Origin: Aquirhabdus sp.
GTDB lineage: Bacteria > Pseudomonadota > Gammaproteobacteria > Pseudomonadales > Moraxellaceae
DNA: 27,898 nt
Assembly (NCBI GenBank): GCA_030149815.1
Contig: JASLHI010000034.1
Location: forward strand, 1 to 27,898
Reading direction: 5' to 3'
Part shown: positions 7,945-15,347 of the stretch, piece after piece
Layout of the letters: the number at the start of each line of letters is the position of its first letter
How positions within the stretch are numbered: position 1 is the first letter of the stretch
The notes under the pieces: generated by a model
What the model was told of the DNA's origin: nothing
Databases searched by the model: none
The model's input: only the letters and a program-made list of their open reading frames with translations
Position numbers and translations under genes: made by a program

Positions 7945-7972
7945 ATTTTAACCAATAAATCTAAAAACGCAA
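7945..7972 (-). promoter_or_regulatory. Putative sigma-70 promoter of the rtcB leader
   Basis: On the minus strand TTGCGT (7967-7972) and TAAAAT (7945-7950) are separated by 16 nt. Transcription would start near 7938, just past the 3' end of the 8009-9427 gene, and reach the leader ORF after about 47 nt. No sigma-54 motif was seen, unlike the RtcR-controlled rtcBA operon of E. coli. Confidence 0.45.
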
Positions 7973-8008
7973 GCCAATCCAGAACTTTTATAAACTCATC
8001 ACGAATCG

Positions 8009-9427
8009 TTACTTTAATAACCAAATACGCGCTTTATCAAAAACAACCGCAGCAGAGCCAACCGTAGGCAAATAATCTGAATACGGCAAATTCTTACTGA
8101 TCCGTAACAAGAACGGCGGATTATCACCCAAATGGCTGCCCGCGGTTAAACCAACTAAAGTATTTTTATTATCTAAAGACTTAAACTGAAAACGACCTTG
8201 GATAAACTCCACATCTCCGCCCGTCGTGTTGAAACGAGCGCCGTTATTACTTGATTCAGGTTGATAAGCCATTTGAATATGCATCGGAATTGAGATCACA
8301 CCCAACCCTAAGCCAACTTTAATATCGTTTTGACTACCATTATCTGCCAATGGCGTACTCGTCACACTTCGTACTTGTCGATAAATACTCGGAAAGTTTT
8401 TTGGATTGGTAAACGCATCTTTAGTTTTGATTAACGGCGCAGGCATATTATAAAAAGAACTGACAAACCATAACTTCTCTGCACGATCTTTCTTAGCCAG
8501 CCACACAGGTTGATGATTAAACTGAACAACCCCGCCCTGCTTCAATAACTTAATGACTTGAGATTCTTGCTCGTTCGTCAAATTCATCACAGGGATGATG
8601 TTTTCTATTGGTAAAGCTTTCGCTGCGAAATTGGGTTCAAAGTGTTGGCGTAATGACTCCAGAACAAATCCCTCAACGCTATTCGGAATAGCAGTCTTTA
8701 TCTCTGGCATTGCACTCAAAATAGTACTCACCAAGAAGCCTTTAGGACGATCCAAATCGCCCCATTGAGTCAGCGTCACTAAGGTTTTACCGTTTTTTAG
8801 AGGAAACCACTCAAATTTTCCTGAACCATATTGAATGGGCGAATCCAAGATCAACGTTGAAATACTATTACGCGTTCTTTCATGTTGCAGCAGAATATTT
8901 TCATTGAAGCTTAACAAAGGAATTGGAATTTTAATTCTCATATTGTATTGAACAATCGTTCGACTACTTGCCTGATTTTGTGAGTTACCATCGTGAGCCA
9001 AATCACCTTGCTGTTCATTGGTTTGAATGACCGCTTCGGTAATTTTTGGAAATAGTTTGCTATAACCCACGTAGTCCGATAAGAGTTTCTCCACTTGGTC
9101 ACAATTTGCAGCAACGACAATTGCGCCTGTCACATACTGAACATTTGCGTATGTTTTAGGTCCTTTGTTATAAGGCAACGTGATCGTCTTTTTAGGCTGC
9201 GGATAAAACAATAAAGATGAACCAGCCAACTCAGCCAAGGCTTCGGCATTACCATCAAAAGGTTGAAGCGCCGATGGTGTAGGATCTGTCCATTTCACTA
9301 AATCTGGCGTACTCGCAAAGCTCATACGCCCCATCATGAGCATAATCAACAAGATGTTGATTACCAACAAGGAACAGGACACCAAAACATCACCAACACT
9401 AACTTTATGATTACCTTTAGACATCAT
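8009..9427 (-). CDS. Membrane-anchored protein with two START/SRPBCC-like domains
   Basis: This 472-residue protein has an N-terminal hydrophobic helix at about residues 13-33, acting as an anchor or uncleaved signal, with the rest probably periplasmic. Residues ~100-262 look like a START/Coq10-type SRPBCC lipid-binding domain (DYVGYSKLFPKI; IPIPLLSF; GSGKFEWFPLKNGKTLVTL). Residues ~320-470 repeat the pattern (NPKNFPSIYRQV; ISIPMHIQ; QGRFQFKSLDNKNTLVGL), which suggests an internal duplication. SRPBCC domains bind hydrophobic ligands, so transport or sensing of lipid is possible, but no function is known. It is unlinked by terminator signals to argJ upstream and ends before the rtcB promoter. 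Confidence 0.75.
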   Translation of the reverse strand: MMSKGNHKVSVGDVLVSCSLLVINILLIMLMMGRMSFASTPDLVKWTDPTPSALQPFDGNAEALAELAGSSLLFYPQPKKTITLPYNKGPKTYANVQYVTGAIVVAANCDQVEKLLSDYVGYSKLFPKITEAVIQTNEQQGDLAHDGNSQNQASSRTIVQYNMRIKIPIPLLSFNENILLQHERTRNSISTLILDSPIQYGSGKFEWFPLKNGKTLVTLTQWGDLDRPKGFLVSTILSAMPEIKTAIPNSVEGFVLESLRQHFEPNFAAKALPIENIIPVMNLTNEQESQVIKLLKQGGVVQFNHQPVWLAKKDRAEKLWFVSSFYNMPAPLIKTKDAFTNPKNFPSIYRQVRSVTSTPLADNGSQNDIKVGLGLGVISIPMHIQMAYQPESSNNGARFNTTGGDVEFIQGRFQFKSLDNKNTLVGLTAGSHLGDNPPFLLRISKNLPYSDYLPTVGSAAVVFDKARIWLLK

Positions 9428-9483
9428 CTTTTGCTAACACTCATCTTTATTCAAAATTCTTAATTTTTCATTTTTAGGCAATA

Positions 9484-9512
9484 AAAAAGCCAGCAAACAC
9501 TACTGGCTTTTT
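9484..9512 (-). terminator. Intrinsic terminator of argJ
   Basis: Ten-bp arms AAAAAGCCAG (9484-9493) and CTGGCTTTTT (9503-9512) flank a 9-nt loop. It lies 7 nt after the argJ stop on the minus strand and is followed by a T-run there. The A/T flanks make it potentially bidirectional. Confidence 0.85.
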
Positions 9513-9519
9513 AGATAAA

Positions 9520-10740
9520 TCAAGAACGGTAATCTGCGTTAATCTTCACATAATCATATGAAAAATCACATGTCCAGACTGTATCAACTGCATCGCCACG
9601 ACCTAAGTTAATACCAATCACAATCTCAGGTTGTGCCATGACTGCTGCGCCTTCTGCTTCCGTGTAGTCTGGGTTTGCGCCGCCATTTTTTACAATTTGG
9701 GTCTGATCTAAATAAACCTGAACCTTAGATACATCAAGCTCTGGTACACCTGCATTACCAATTGCACAAACGATACGCCCCCAATTTGGGTCAGATGCAA
9801 AGAACGCAGTTTTGATCAATGGCGAATGTGCAACACGGTAAGCCACATCACAGCACTCTTGAGTATTCAAACCACCTTCAACACGCACAGTCATAAACTT
9901 GGTCGCACCTTCACCATCGCGCACAATCAATTGCGCTAAGCGTAAAAATACACGATTAAATGCTGCTTCAAAATCACTGTAACGTTCATCATCTACAGAC
10001 GTTAATGGCTCGCCACCAGCTTGACCCGTTGCCACCAACACACATGAATCATTTGTTGAGGTATCGCCATCAATCGTGATGCGATTAAAGGATTGATTGA
10101 CTGCTGTCGTTAAAAAAGTTTGCAGTACATCACGCGCAATCGGTGCATCCGTTGCCACAAAACCAAGCATCGTAGCCATGTTTGGACGAATCATGCCCGC
10201 ACCTTTGCTAATCCCTGTGATGGTATATGTATTACCATTCACCATCAGGATTTCACTTGCGCCTTTTGGCAAAGTGTCTGTGGTCATGATGCCGTGTGCA
10301 GCATCAGTCCATGCATTTTCATTCAATGCACTCAATGCAGCTGGCAAACCTGCAACTAAACGATCAATTGGCAACTGCTCACCAATCACACCTGTTGAAA
10401 AAGGTAATATTTGACTGTGATTTGTTTGCGTTAATTTTGCTAATGCAGCACATGTTTCTTGGGCATTTTTAAAACCTTCTGTGCCTGTACCTGCATTGGC
10501 ATTACCTGTATTGATCACTAAATAACGTGGGTCACCTTGAGTTAAGTTCTCACGCGCAACCAGCACTGGTGCAGCACAAAATGAATTTTGAGTAAATACT
10601 GCTGCCGTTGTTGAACCTTCTGCCAGCTCAAAAACGACGAGGTCGCGGCGATTTTTATAGCGAATATAGCTTTCGGCAATTCCTATTCGTACGCCTTTGA
10701 CCACTTGCATTACGGGCATCTGTAAATCGCCAACAGCCAT
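9520..10740 (-). CDS. argJ: Bifunctional ornithine acetyltransferase / N-acetylglutamate synthase ArgJ
   Basis: ArgJ moves the acetyl group from N-acetylornithine to glutamate in the cyclic arginine pathway and, in bifunctional forms, also uses acetyl-CoA. The 406-residue precursor cleaves itself before the nucleophilic Thr190 in MAT|MLGF-type context (RPNMATMLGF), giving alpha and beta chains. The early FTQNSFCAAPV and the STGVIGEQLP motif are also typical. The ATG follows AAGGA by 8 nt. It is transcribed alone, with a terminator directly after it and a divergent gene upstream. Confidence 0.94.
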   Translation of the reverse strand: MAVGDLQMPVMQVVKGVRIGIAESYIRYKNRRDLVVFELAEGSTTAAVFTQNSFCAAPVLVARENLTQGDPRYLVINTGNANAGTGTEGFKNAQETCAALAKLTQTNHSQILPFSTGVIGEQLPIDRLVAGLPAALSALNENAWTDAAHGIMTTDTLPKGASEILMVNGNTYTITGISKGAGMIRPNMATMLGFVATDAPIARDVLQTFLTTAVNQSFNRITIDGDTSTNDSCVLVATGQAGGEPLTSVDDERYSDFEAAFNRVFLRLAQLIVRDGEGATKFMTVRVEGGLNTQECCDVAYRVAHSPLIKTAFFASDPNWGRIVCAIGNAGVPELDVSKVQVYLDQTQIVKNGGANPDYTEAEGAAVMAQPEIVIGINLGRGDAVDTVWTCDFSYDYVKINADYRS

Positions 10741-11008
10741 GATATTTTCCTTATATAAAAGAGAGAAAAAATGAACTCTAAAATGTTGCGATATTATGCA
10801 GTAGATTTCACGTTTCTGTCAGATATGTCTGTCATGTTCTCATCAATTCAATACATGAATCGCACAATTGATCATCAAGCAGTCATTTAAAGTATATTGA
10901 CCAACCCTATGGATAAAGGATGACTATTCTTCTAGCTCCTGTTTTGGGCATACTGAACTGATGAGCGTGATTCAACAGAATATCAAATAATGATGCAGGA
11001 CAATAACC

Positions 11009-12700
11009 ATGACTAAATTGCGTGCTGAACATCAGATTTCCCCAACCCAAAGAACTACAGTTGGTCCGCTACCACGTTATGGCATATGGATTCTATTTAC
11101 CTTCATCATGTTTGTAGGGCTTGTAGAACATTTATGGATCATTGCACTTTTTGCAGGAGTATTTGTCGTTCTCGGCTTTAAAGATCGCTTCCAGCAACGC
11201 CATGCAATTTTGCGAAACTATCCAATTATTGGTCATGTACGTTTCTTGTTGGAAGAATTCAGACCCGAAATTCGACAATATTTTATAGAAAGTGATACTG
11301 ATGAATTACCTTTCTCACGCGAACAACGCTCACTCGTGTATCAACGCGCCAAACGAGAAAACGACACCAAAGCCTTCGGCACGATTAGCAATTTATATGA
11401 GGGCGGCACGGAGTGGATGACACAATCCATTGGAGCAACCACCCTTCACGTCCATGATTTTCGGATTGTGATTGGCGGTAAAGACTGTCTGCAACCCTAC
11501 TCTGCATCGGTTTTTAATATCTCCGCAATGAGCTTTGGCGCACTATCAGCAAATGCAATTCGCGCACTCAATCGTGGTGCAGAAATGGGTAATTTTTATC
11601 ACGATACTGGTGAAGGCTCGTTAAGCCCATATCACCTTGAGTCTAAGGGCGATATTGTCTGGGAAATTGCTTCTGGTTACTTTGGTTGCCGTACTTTAGA
11701 TGGCAAATTCGATCCTGATGAGTTTCAAAGTAAAGCCCATAATCCACAAGTCAAAATGATTGAAATCAAAATCAGTCAAGGCGCAAAACCTGGGCTTGGC
11801 GGCATGTTACCTGCAGGAAAGGTCACACCTGAAATTGCAAGAACACGTGGTATTCCTGTTGCTCAAGATTGTATTTCCCCGCCTGCACATACAGCTTTCA
11901 CAACACCGCGCGAACTAATTAGCTTTATTCAACAGCTTCGGGATTTATCAAGTGGCAAACCTGTCGGTTTTAAATTGTGTATTGGTCATCCATGGGAATT
12001 CATGGCAATTGTAAAAGCCATGTTGATTACTGATTGCTACCCTGATTTTATTGTTGTCGATGGTGCTGAAGGCGGTACAGGTGCTGCCAATACCGAGTTT
12101 ATGGATCATATCGGCATGCCACTCCGCGATGGTTTTCTCATGGTTCATAACACACTCGTTGGTGCAGGAATTCGTGACAAAATTCGTGTCGGAGTGAGTG
12201 GAAAAATCATCAGTGGATTTGATGTCGCACGCATGCTAGCACTCGGCGCGGACTGGTGTAATAGCGCGCGCGGCTTTATGTTTGCGCTGGGCTGCATCCA
12301 ATCGCGAACCTGTAATACAGATCAATGTCCAACTGGCGTTGCAACTCAAGATGTCTATCGTCAAAGAGCACTTGTCGTTCCCGATAAAGCAGAACGGGTC
12401 AAAAATTTCCATGAAGGTACACTCAAAGCACTTGCAGAAATTCTAGGTGCTGTTGGAGTTGCTCACCCTGACGATCTGGAACCTTACCATGTTATTCGGC
12501 GCGGTCCTGATGGACAAATCAGACTTTTCTCAAAGCATTATTATTTTCTGAAAGATAGTAGTTTGCTCACAGGTGAAGAAAAATCTGATGTTTATACCCA
12601 ACTCTGGGCAATGGCAAATCCTGATACATTCACGCCAAATGCAGGACATCTAATCCCGAACGAACATTTAACACATCACAACATTAGCGTTGTTACCTAA
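11009..12700 (+). CDS. FMN-binding glutamate synthase family protein, membrane-anchored
   Basis: This 563-residue protein has two N-terminal transmembrane helices (about residues 25-58) and then a GltS-type FMN-binding TIM barrel. Signatures include FNISAMSFGALS, GEGSLSPYH, KISQGAKPGLGG, VDGAEGGTGA and KIRVGVSGK. The cysteine cluster C-x5-C-x4-C in GCIQSRTCNTDQCPTG fits a 3Fe-4S site. It lacks the glutaminase domain of true GltB, so it belongs to the stand-alone YerD-like group whose reaction is not well established; a redox role or amination with free ammonium is possible. It is a monocistronic unit divergent from argJ, with a hairpin after the stop. Confidence 0.87.
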   Translation: MTKLRAEHQISPTQRTTVGPLPRYGIWILFTFIMFVGLVEHLWIIALFAGVFVVLGFKDRFQQRHAILRNYPIIGHVRFLLEEFRPEIRQYFIESDTDELPFSREQRSLVYQRAKRENDTKAFGTISNLYEGGTEWMTQSIGATTLHVHDFRIVIGGKDCLQPYSASVFNISAMSFGALSANAIRALNRGAEMGNFYHDTGEGSLSPYHLESKGDIVWEIASGYFGCRTLDGKFDPDEFQSKAHNPQVKMIEIKISQGAKPGLGGMLPAGKVTPEIARTRGIPVAQDCISPPAHTAFTTPRELISFIQQLRDLSSGKPVGFKLCIGHPWEFMAIVKAMLITDCYPDFIVVDGAEGGTGAANTEFMDHIGMPLRDGFLMVHNTLVGAGIRDKIRVGVSGKIISGFDVARMLALGADWCNSARGFMFALGCIQSRTCNTDQCPTGVATQDVYRQRALVVPDKAERVKNFHEGTLKALAEILGAVGVAHPDDLEPYHVIRRGPDGQIRLFSKHYYFLKDSSLLTGEEKSDVYTQLWAMANPDTFTPNAGHLIPNEHLTHHNISVVT

Positions 12701-12713
12701 GAATAAAAGCTTG

Positions 12714-12755
12714 ATGGCACACGTATGATGCCGTGTGCCATTCTTCTGTATTTTT
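12714..12755 (+). terminator. Intrinsic terminator after the glutamate-synthase-like gene
   Basis: Perfect 10-bp arms ATGGCACACG (12714-12723) and CGTGTGCCAT (12732-12741) surround an 8-nt loop. The tail is T-rich (TTCTTCTGTATTTTT). It begins 14 nt after the TAA at 12698-12700. Confidence 0.75.
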
Positions 12756-12787
12756 AAAGTATTTTATTTTTAAATCGTTTTTTACGA

Positions 12788-12806
12788 TTAATATTATAAA
12801 TATTAA
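12788..12806. repeat. AT-only inverted repeat upstream of rubrerythrin
   Basis: TTAATATT and AATATTAA are perfect 8-bp arms around ATA. It lies about 135 bp before the rubrerythrin ATG, in a very AT-rich stretch likely to hold that promoter. It superficially resembles PerR/Fur-type AT-rich operators but matches neither consensus closely, and AT-rich DNA forms such palindromes by chance. Confidence 0.3.
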
Positions 12807-12941
12807 CGGTTATACAAATAATATAAAATCCAGTATCTTTATTCCATCGAGATGAACTAGCCATGATCAGCATTTTCGAACATCAGGCATTCATGCTCAC
12901 ACTCACGATTTCTTAGCAACTATTAATCAAGCGAGGCTATT

Positions 12942-13433
12942 ATGAAAACTGATGAAAGCAAGAAACCATCAATCACGATCCAAAACCTTGAAGCGGCTTT
13001 CGCTGGCGAATCTATGGCACATATCAAATATCGCTACTTTGCAAAACTTGCACGTGAAATGGGTGATGAGGACACTGCCAAAATCTTTGAAGAAACTGCA
13101 TCACAAGAAGTTTTGCATGCCTTTGGACATTTAGATCTTCTCTATCCAAAAGCACAAATGACATCAGCGAAAGCATTGCAAATTGCGATCGAAGGCGAAA
13201 CTTATGAATACACCGAAATGTATCCTAAATTTCGTCATTTGGCTGTTGAAGAAGGCAATCAAGCTGCGGTTGCTGAATACGATGAACAGATTGAAGAATC
13301 ACGTGTCCATGCTAGTCAATTCCAAGCAGTATTGGAAAAAGCAGCTAAACGATTTGCAGCATTAGCACGTGTTGAAGAGCGTCATGCTAATCATTACCAA
13401 CAAGCATTGGATGCTCTCTCAGCCAAGGCTTAA
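12942..13433 (+). CDS. Rubrerythrin (diiron domain only)
   Basis: This 163-residue ferritin-like four-helix diiron protein reduces hydrogen peroxide in the cytoplasm. Iron-ligand motifs are visible: Glu23 (AGES), E56-x-x-H59 (EVLH), the GE-x-YEYTEMYP segment (residues 85-95), E118/119 and E145-x-x-H148. Classical rubrerythrin ends in a rubredoxin domain with two CxxC motifs; this one stops at the diiron domain and has no cysteine. Electrons must come from another protein, and the separate rubredoxin gene 266 bp downstream is the obvious candidate. The ATG is preceded by GAGG. Confidence 0.88.
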   Translation: MKTDESKKPSITIQNLEAAFAGESMAHIKYRYFAKLAREMGDEDTAKIFEETASQEVLHAFGHLDLLYPKAQMTSAKALQIAIEGETYEYTEMYPKFRHLAVEEGNQAAVAEYDEQIEESRVHASQFQAVLEKAAKRFAALARVEERHANHYQQALDALSAKA

Positions 13434-13600
13434 TACAAGTTCTAAATAGCATTCCGTCATTCAATGCTATTTAGATTTAGACAATGAGTTAAGTCAACTA
13501 GGTATCCTAAATCCATTTGTTGAGCACTTATTTGGCGTTTCGCAAGGAAAATGAGGATTCTGAACAAAGTTTTTAGGTATCTGATTCAACATAAAGGCTG

Positions 13601-13606
13601 TATAAT
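13601..13606 (+). promoter_or_regulatory. Putative -10 element of the rubA promoter
   Basis: A perfect TATAAT lies 94 nt before the rubredoxin ATG. No good -35 hexamer sits at the usual distance, so activator dependence or a chance match are both possible. Its position shows that rubA can be transcribed separately from rubrerythrin. Confidence 0.4.
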
Positions 13607-13699
13607 CGCAGCGAATTTAAGCGCCCTGCTTTCAAGCGAACCCGATTTTGATAATCAGATGGATGGTTAGCTAGATGTGAGTGCCCTACGGAGAATGTA

Positions 13700-13864
13700 A
13701 TGAAAAAGTACCAATGTATCGTGTGTGGTTGGATTTATGATGAAGCTTTAGGCTGGCCAGATGATGGTATTCCAGCAGGAACGCTGTGGGATGATATTCC
13801 TGATAGTTGGGTTTGCCCAGACTGTGGTGTTGGTAAAGCTGACTTTGAAATGATCGAAGTTTAA
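13700..13864 (+). CDS. rubA: Rubredoxin
   Basis: This 54-residue protein is a complete one-iron rubredoxin. Two knuckles bind the Fe(Cys)4 centre: C-x-x-C in YQCIVCGWIYD and C-x-x-C in WVCPDCGVGK. The family residues PDDGI-x-AGT-x-W-x-DIP-x-SW are all present. It carries electrons in the cytoplasm from rubredoxin reductase to acceptors such as alkane hydroxylases, and here possibly rubrerythrin. GGAG stands 6 nt before the ATG. A terminator-like hairpin separates it from rubB, 145 bp downstream, so the two may be separate or partly coupled transcripts. Confidence 0.95.
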   Translation: MKKYQCIVCGWIYDEALGWPDDGIPAGTLWDDIPDSWVCPDCGVGKADFEMIEV

Positions 13865-13880
13865 TCACGCTGACCGCTAT

Positions 13881-13954
13881 AAAAAACGCTTTGGAATTGA
13901 GAATTTTTGCTACTGCCACTTTTGCGCATAGCTTCTTAATACAAAGCGTTTTTT
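13881..13954 (+). terminator. Terminator hairpin after rubA
   Basis: Thirteen-bp perfect arms AAAAAACGCTTTG (13881-13893) and CAAAGCGTTTTTT (13942-13954) surround a long 48-nt loop, followed by GTTTTC. The T-rich 3' arm fits intrinsic termination 16 nt after the rubA stop. The unusually long loop leaves room for other folds. It could be leaky and let some transcripts reach rubB. Confidence 0.65.
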
Positions 13955-14009
13955 GTTTTCTAAATGAATCATTTTTATAATCAATAGCTTTTTTAACAAG
14001 CATCATTTA

Positions 14010-15197
14010 ATGGACACTACTATGAATCCTATCGTTGTCGTTGGCTCTGGTATGGCTGGTTACACACTAGCACGTGAACTTCGTAAGCTCAGTGCAGATG
14101 CACCACTCCTCATCATCACTGCTGATGATGCGATTAACTATTCAAAACCTGTTCTATCTAATGCATTAAGCGGTGGCAAACATCCAGACCAGATCGGTAT
14201 GGGCGATCACGCAAAAATGACTGAGCAATTGAAAGCTTCAATCATGGCTCATACTCAAGTTTTAGACATTGATAAAGCTGCTAAAACACTGACTCTGCGT
14301 AATGATGCAGGCATCATCACTCAACCTTACGAAAAACTAGTTCTCGCAGTCGGTGCAAGCCCAATTAAATTACCAATTTCTGGTGATGGTGCATCTGAAG
14401 TCTATGCGATCAACTCCCTTATTCATTACAAAACATTCCATGCTGCACTGGCACAAAAAGATCAAAAACGCGTATTACTGCTTGGTGCTGGCTTGATTGG
14501 TTGTGAGTTTGCCAATGACTTGCTGACTACAGATCACGAAGTTACTGTAGTTGATCTTGCACCTCGTCCACTGGGTCGTCTGCTGCCAGAAGAAGTTGCA
14601 ACTGCATTCCAAAAGCAGTTGGAAGCAAAAGGCATTCGCTTTGCACTTGGTACAACGGTTCAGAACATCGACCACGTTCCAACTGGTCTGAAAGTCACTT
14701 TAGCAAATGGCCAAACTTTTGAAGTGGATATCGTGTTGTCTGCGGTTGGCTTGCGTCCAAACACTGAGCTTGCACATGCTGCAGGCATCACAATCAATCG
14801 TGGTATTACAGTTGGTCAATCGTTGCAAACAAGCGAAGCAGATATTTATGCGATGGGTGACTGTGCGGAAGTTGAAGGTCATTTATTACCGTATGTCATG
14901 CCACTCATGCAACAAGCACGTGCTTTGGCTCAGACATTGACTGGTAATCCAAGCATGGTTCACTACCCTGCAATGCCTGTGAGTGTAAAAACACCTGCTG
15001 CGCCGCTGGTTGTTTTGCCACCGCCAATGGGCTTGCAAGTTGAATGGACATTTGAAGTGTTGGAAGACGGCATGATTGCAAAAGCGTTAACAGGTGAAAT
15101 CTTGCAAGGGTTCATTTTGCTCGGCCCAACGGCAACTAAGCAACGTATGGCGTTGACGAAGTTGGTGCCTGATTTGTTGGCGGTTCCAGCGGTTTAA
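14010..15197 (+). CDS. rubB: Rubredoxin-NAD(+) reductase
   Basis: This 395-residue FAD/NAD(P)H oxidoreductase transfers electrons from NADH to rubredoxin. The N-terminal FAD dinucleotide-binding motif is VVVGSGMAGYTLA (about residues 9-21). The NADH motif is LLLGAGLIGCEFAND (about residues 155-169), and the second FAD motif DIYAMGDCAEV lies near residue 288. Length and order match RubB/AlkT of the Acinetobacter and Pseudomonas type. The first ATG (14010) and an ATG four codons later (14022) are both possible; neither has a clear Shine-Dalgarno. It follows rubA and ends at a terminator. Confidence 0.92.
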   Translation: MDTTMNPIVVVGSGMAGYTLARELRKLSADAPLLIITADDAINYSKPVLSNALSGGKHPDQIGMGDHAKMTEQLKASIMAHTQVLDIDKAAKTLTLRNDAGIITQPYEKLVLAVGASPIKLPISGDGASEVYAINSLIHYKTFHAALAQKDQKRVLLLGAGLIGCEFANDLLTTDHEVTVVDLAPRPLGRLLPEEVATAFQKQLEAKGIRFALGTTVQNIDHVPTGLKVTLANGQTFEVDIVLSAVGLRPNTELAHAAGITINRGITVGQSLQTSEADIYAMGDCAEVEGHLLPYVMPLMQQARALAQTLTGNPSMVHYPAMPVSVKTPAAPLVVLPPPMGLQVEWTFEVLEDGMIAKALTGEILQGFILLGPTATKQRMALTKLVPDLLAVPAV

Positions 15198-15231
15198 TTT
15201 ATTGATTTAGTCTTCATCAAATGTTGTGAAG

Positions 15232-15258
15232 AAAGCCACGTTCGCCGCGTGGTTTTTT
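15232..15258 (+). terminator. Intrinsic terminator of rubB
   Basis: The stem AAAGCCACG (15232-15240) pairs with CGTGGTTTT (from 15248) with one G-U pair and a 7-nt loop, followed by T residues to 15258. It starts 35 nt after the rubB stop and separates rubB from the AT-rich defence gene. Confidence 0.75.
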
Positions 15259-15298
15259 GCTGATTGTAGAATTCTGCCAATCACAAATACAATCAGCA
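15258..15298. promoter_or_regulatory. Inverted repeat overlapping a putative promoter of the GmrSD-like gene
   Basis: Perfect 11-bp arms TGCTGATTGTA (15258-15268) and TACAATCAGCA (15288-15298) are separated by 19 bp. The right arm contains TACAAT, a good -10 (15288-15293), and the left arm contains TTGTAG, a weak -35 18 bp upstream. A dimeric repressor bound here would block the promoter of the gene starting at 15348. The left edge touches the rubB terminator T-tract. Confidence 0.45.
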
Positions 15299-15347
15299 TA
15301 TGCATTAAAAATAAATTTTTTATGGTGGCAATAAGGAGAGGAAAAAT

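Noticed and set aside
12863..12916. 17-codon upstream ORF before rubrerythrin (ATG 12863)
   Set aside because: No Shine-Dalgarno and no hairpin or terminator linked to it, unlike the rtcB leader ORF.
13686..14006. 106-codon minus-strand ORF
   Set aside because: It lies antisense to the complete rubredoxin gene, whose two CxxC motifs leave no doubt which strand codes.
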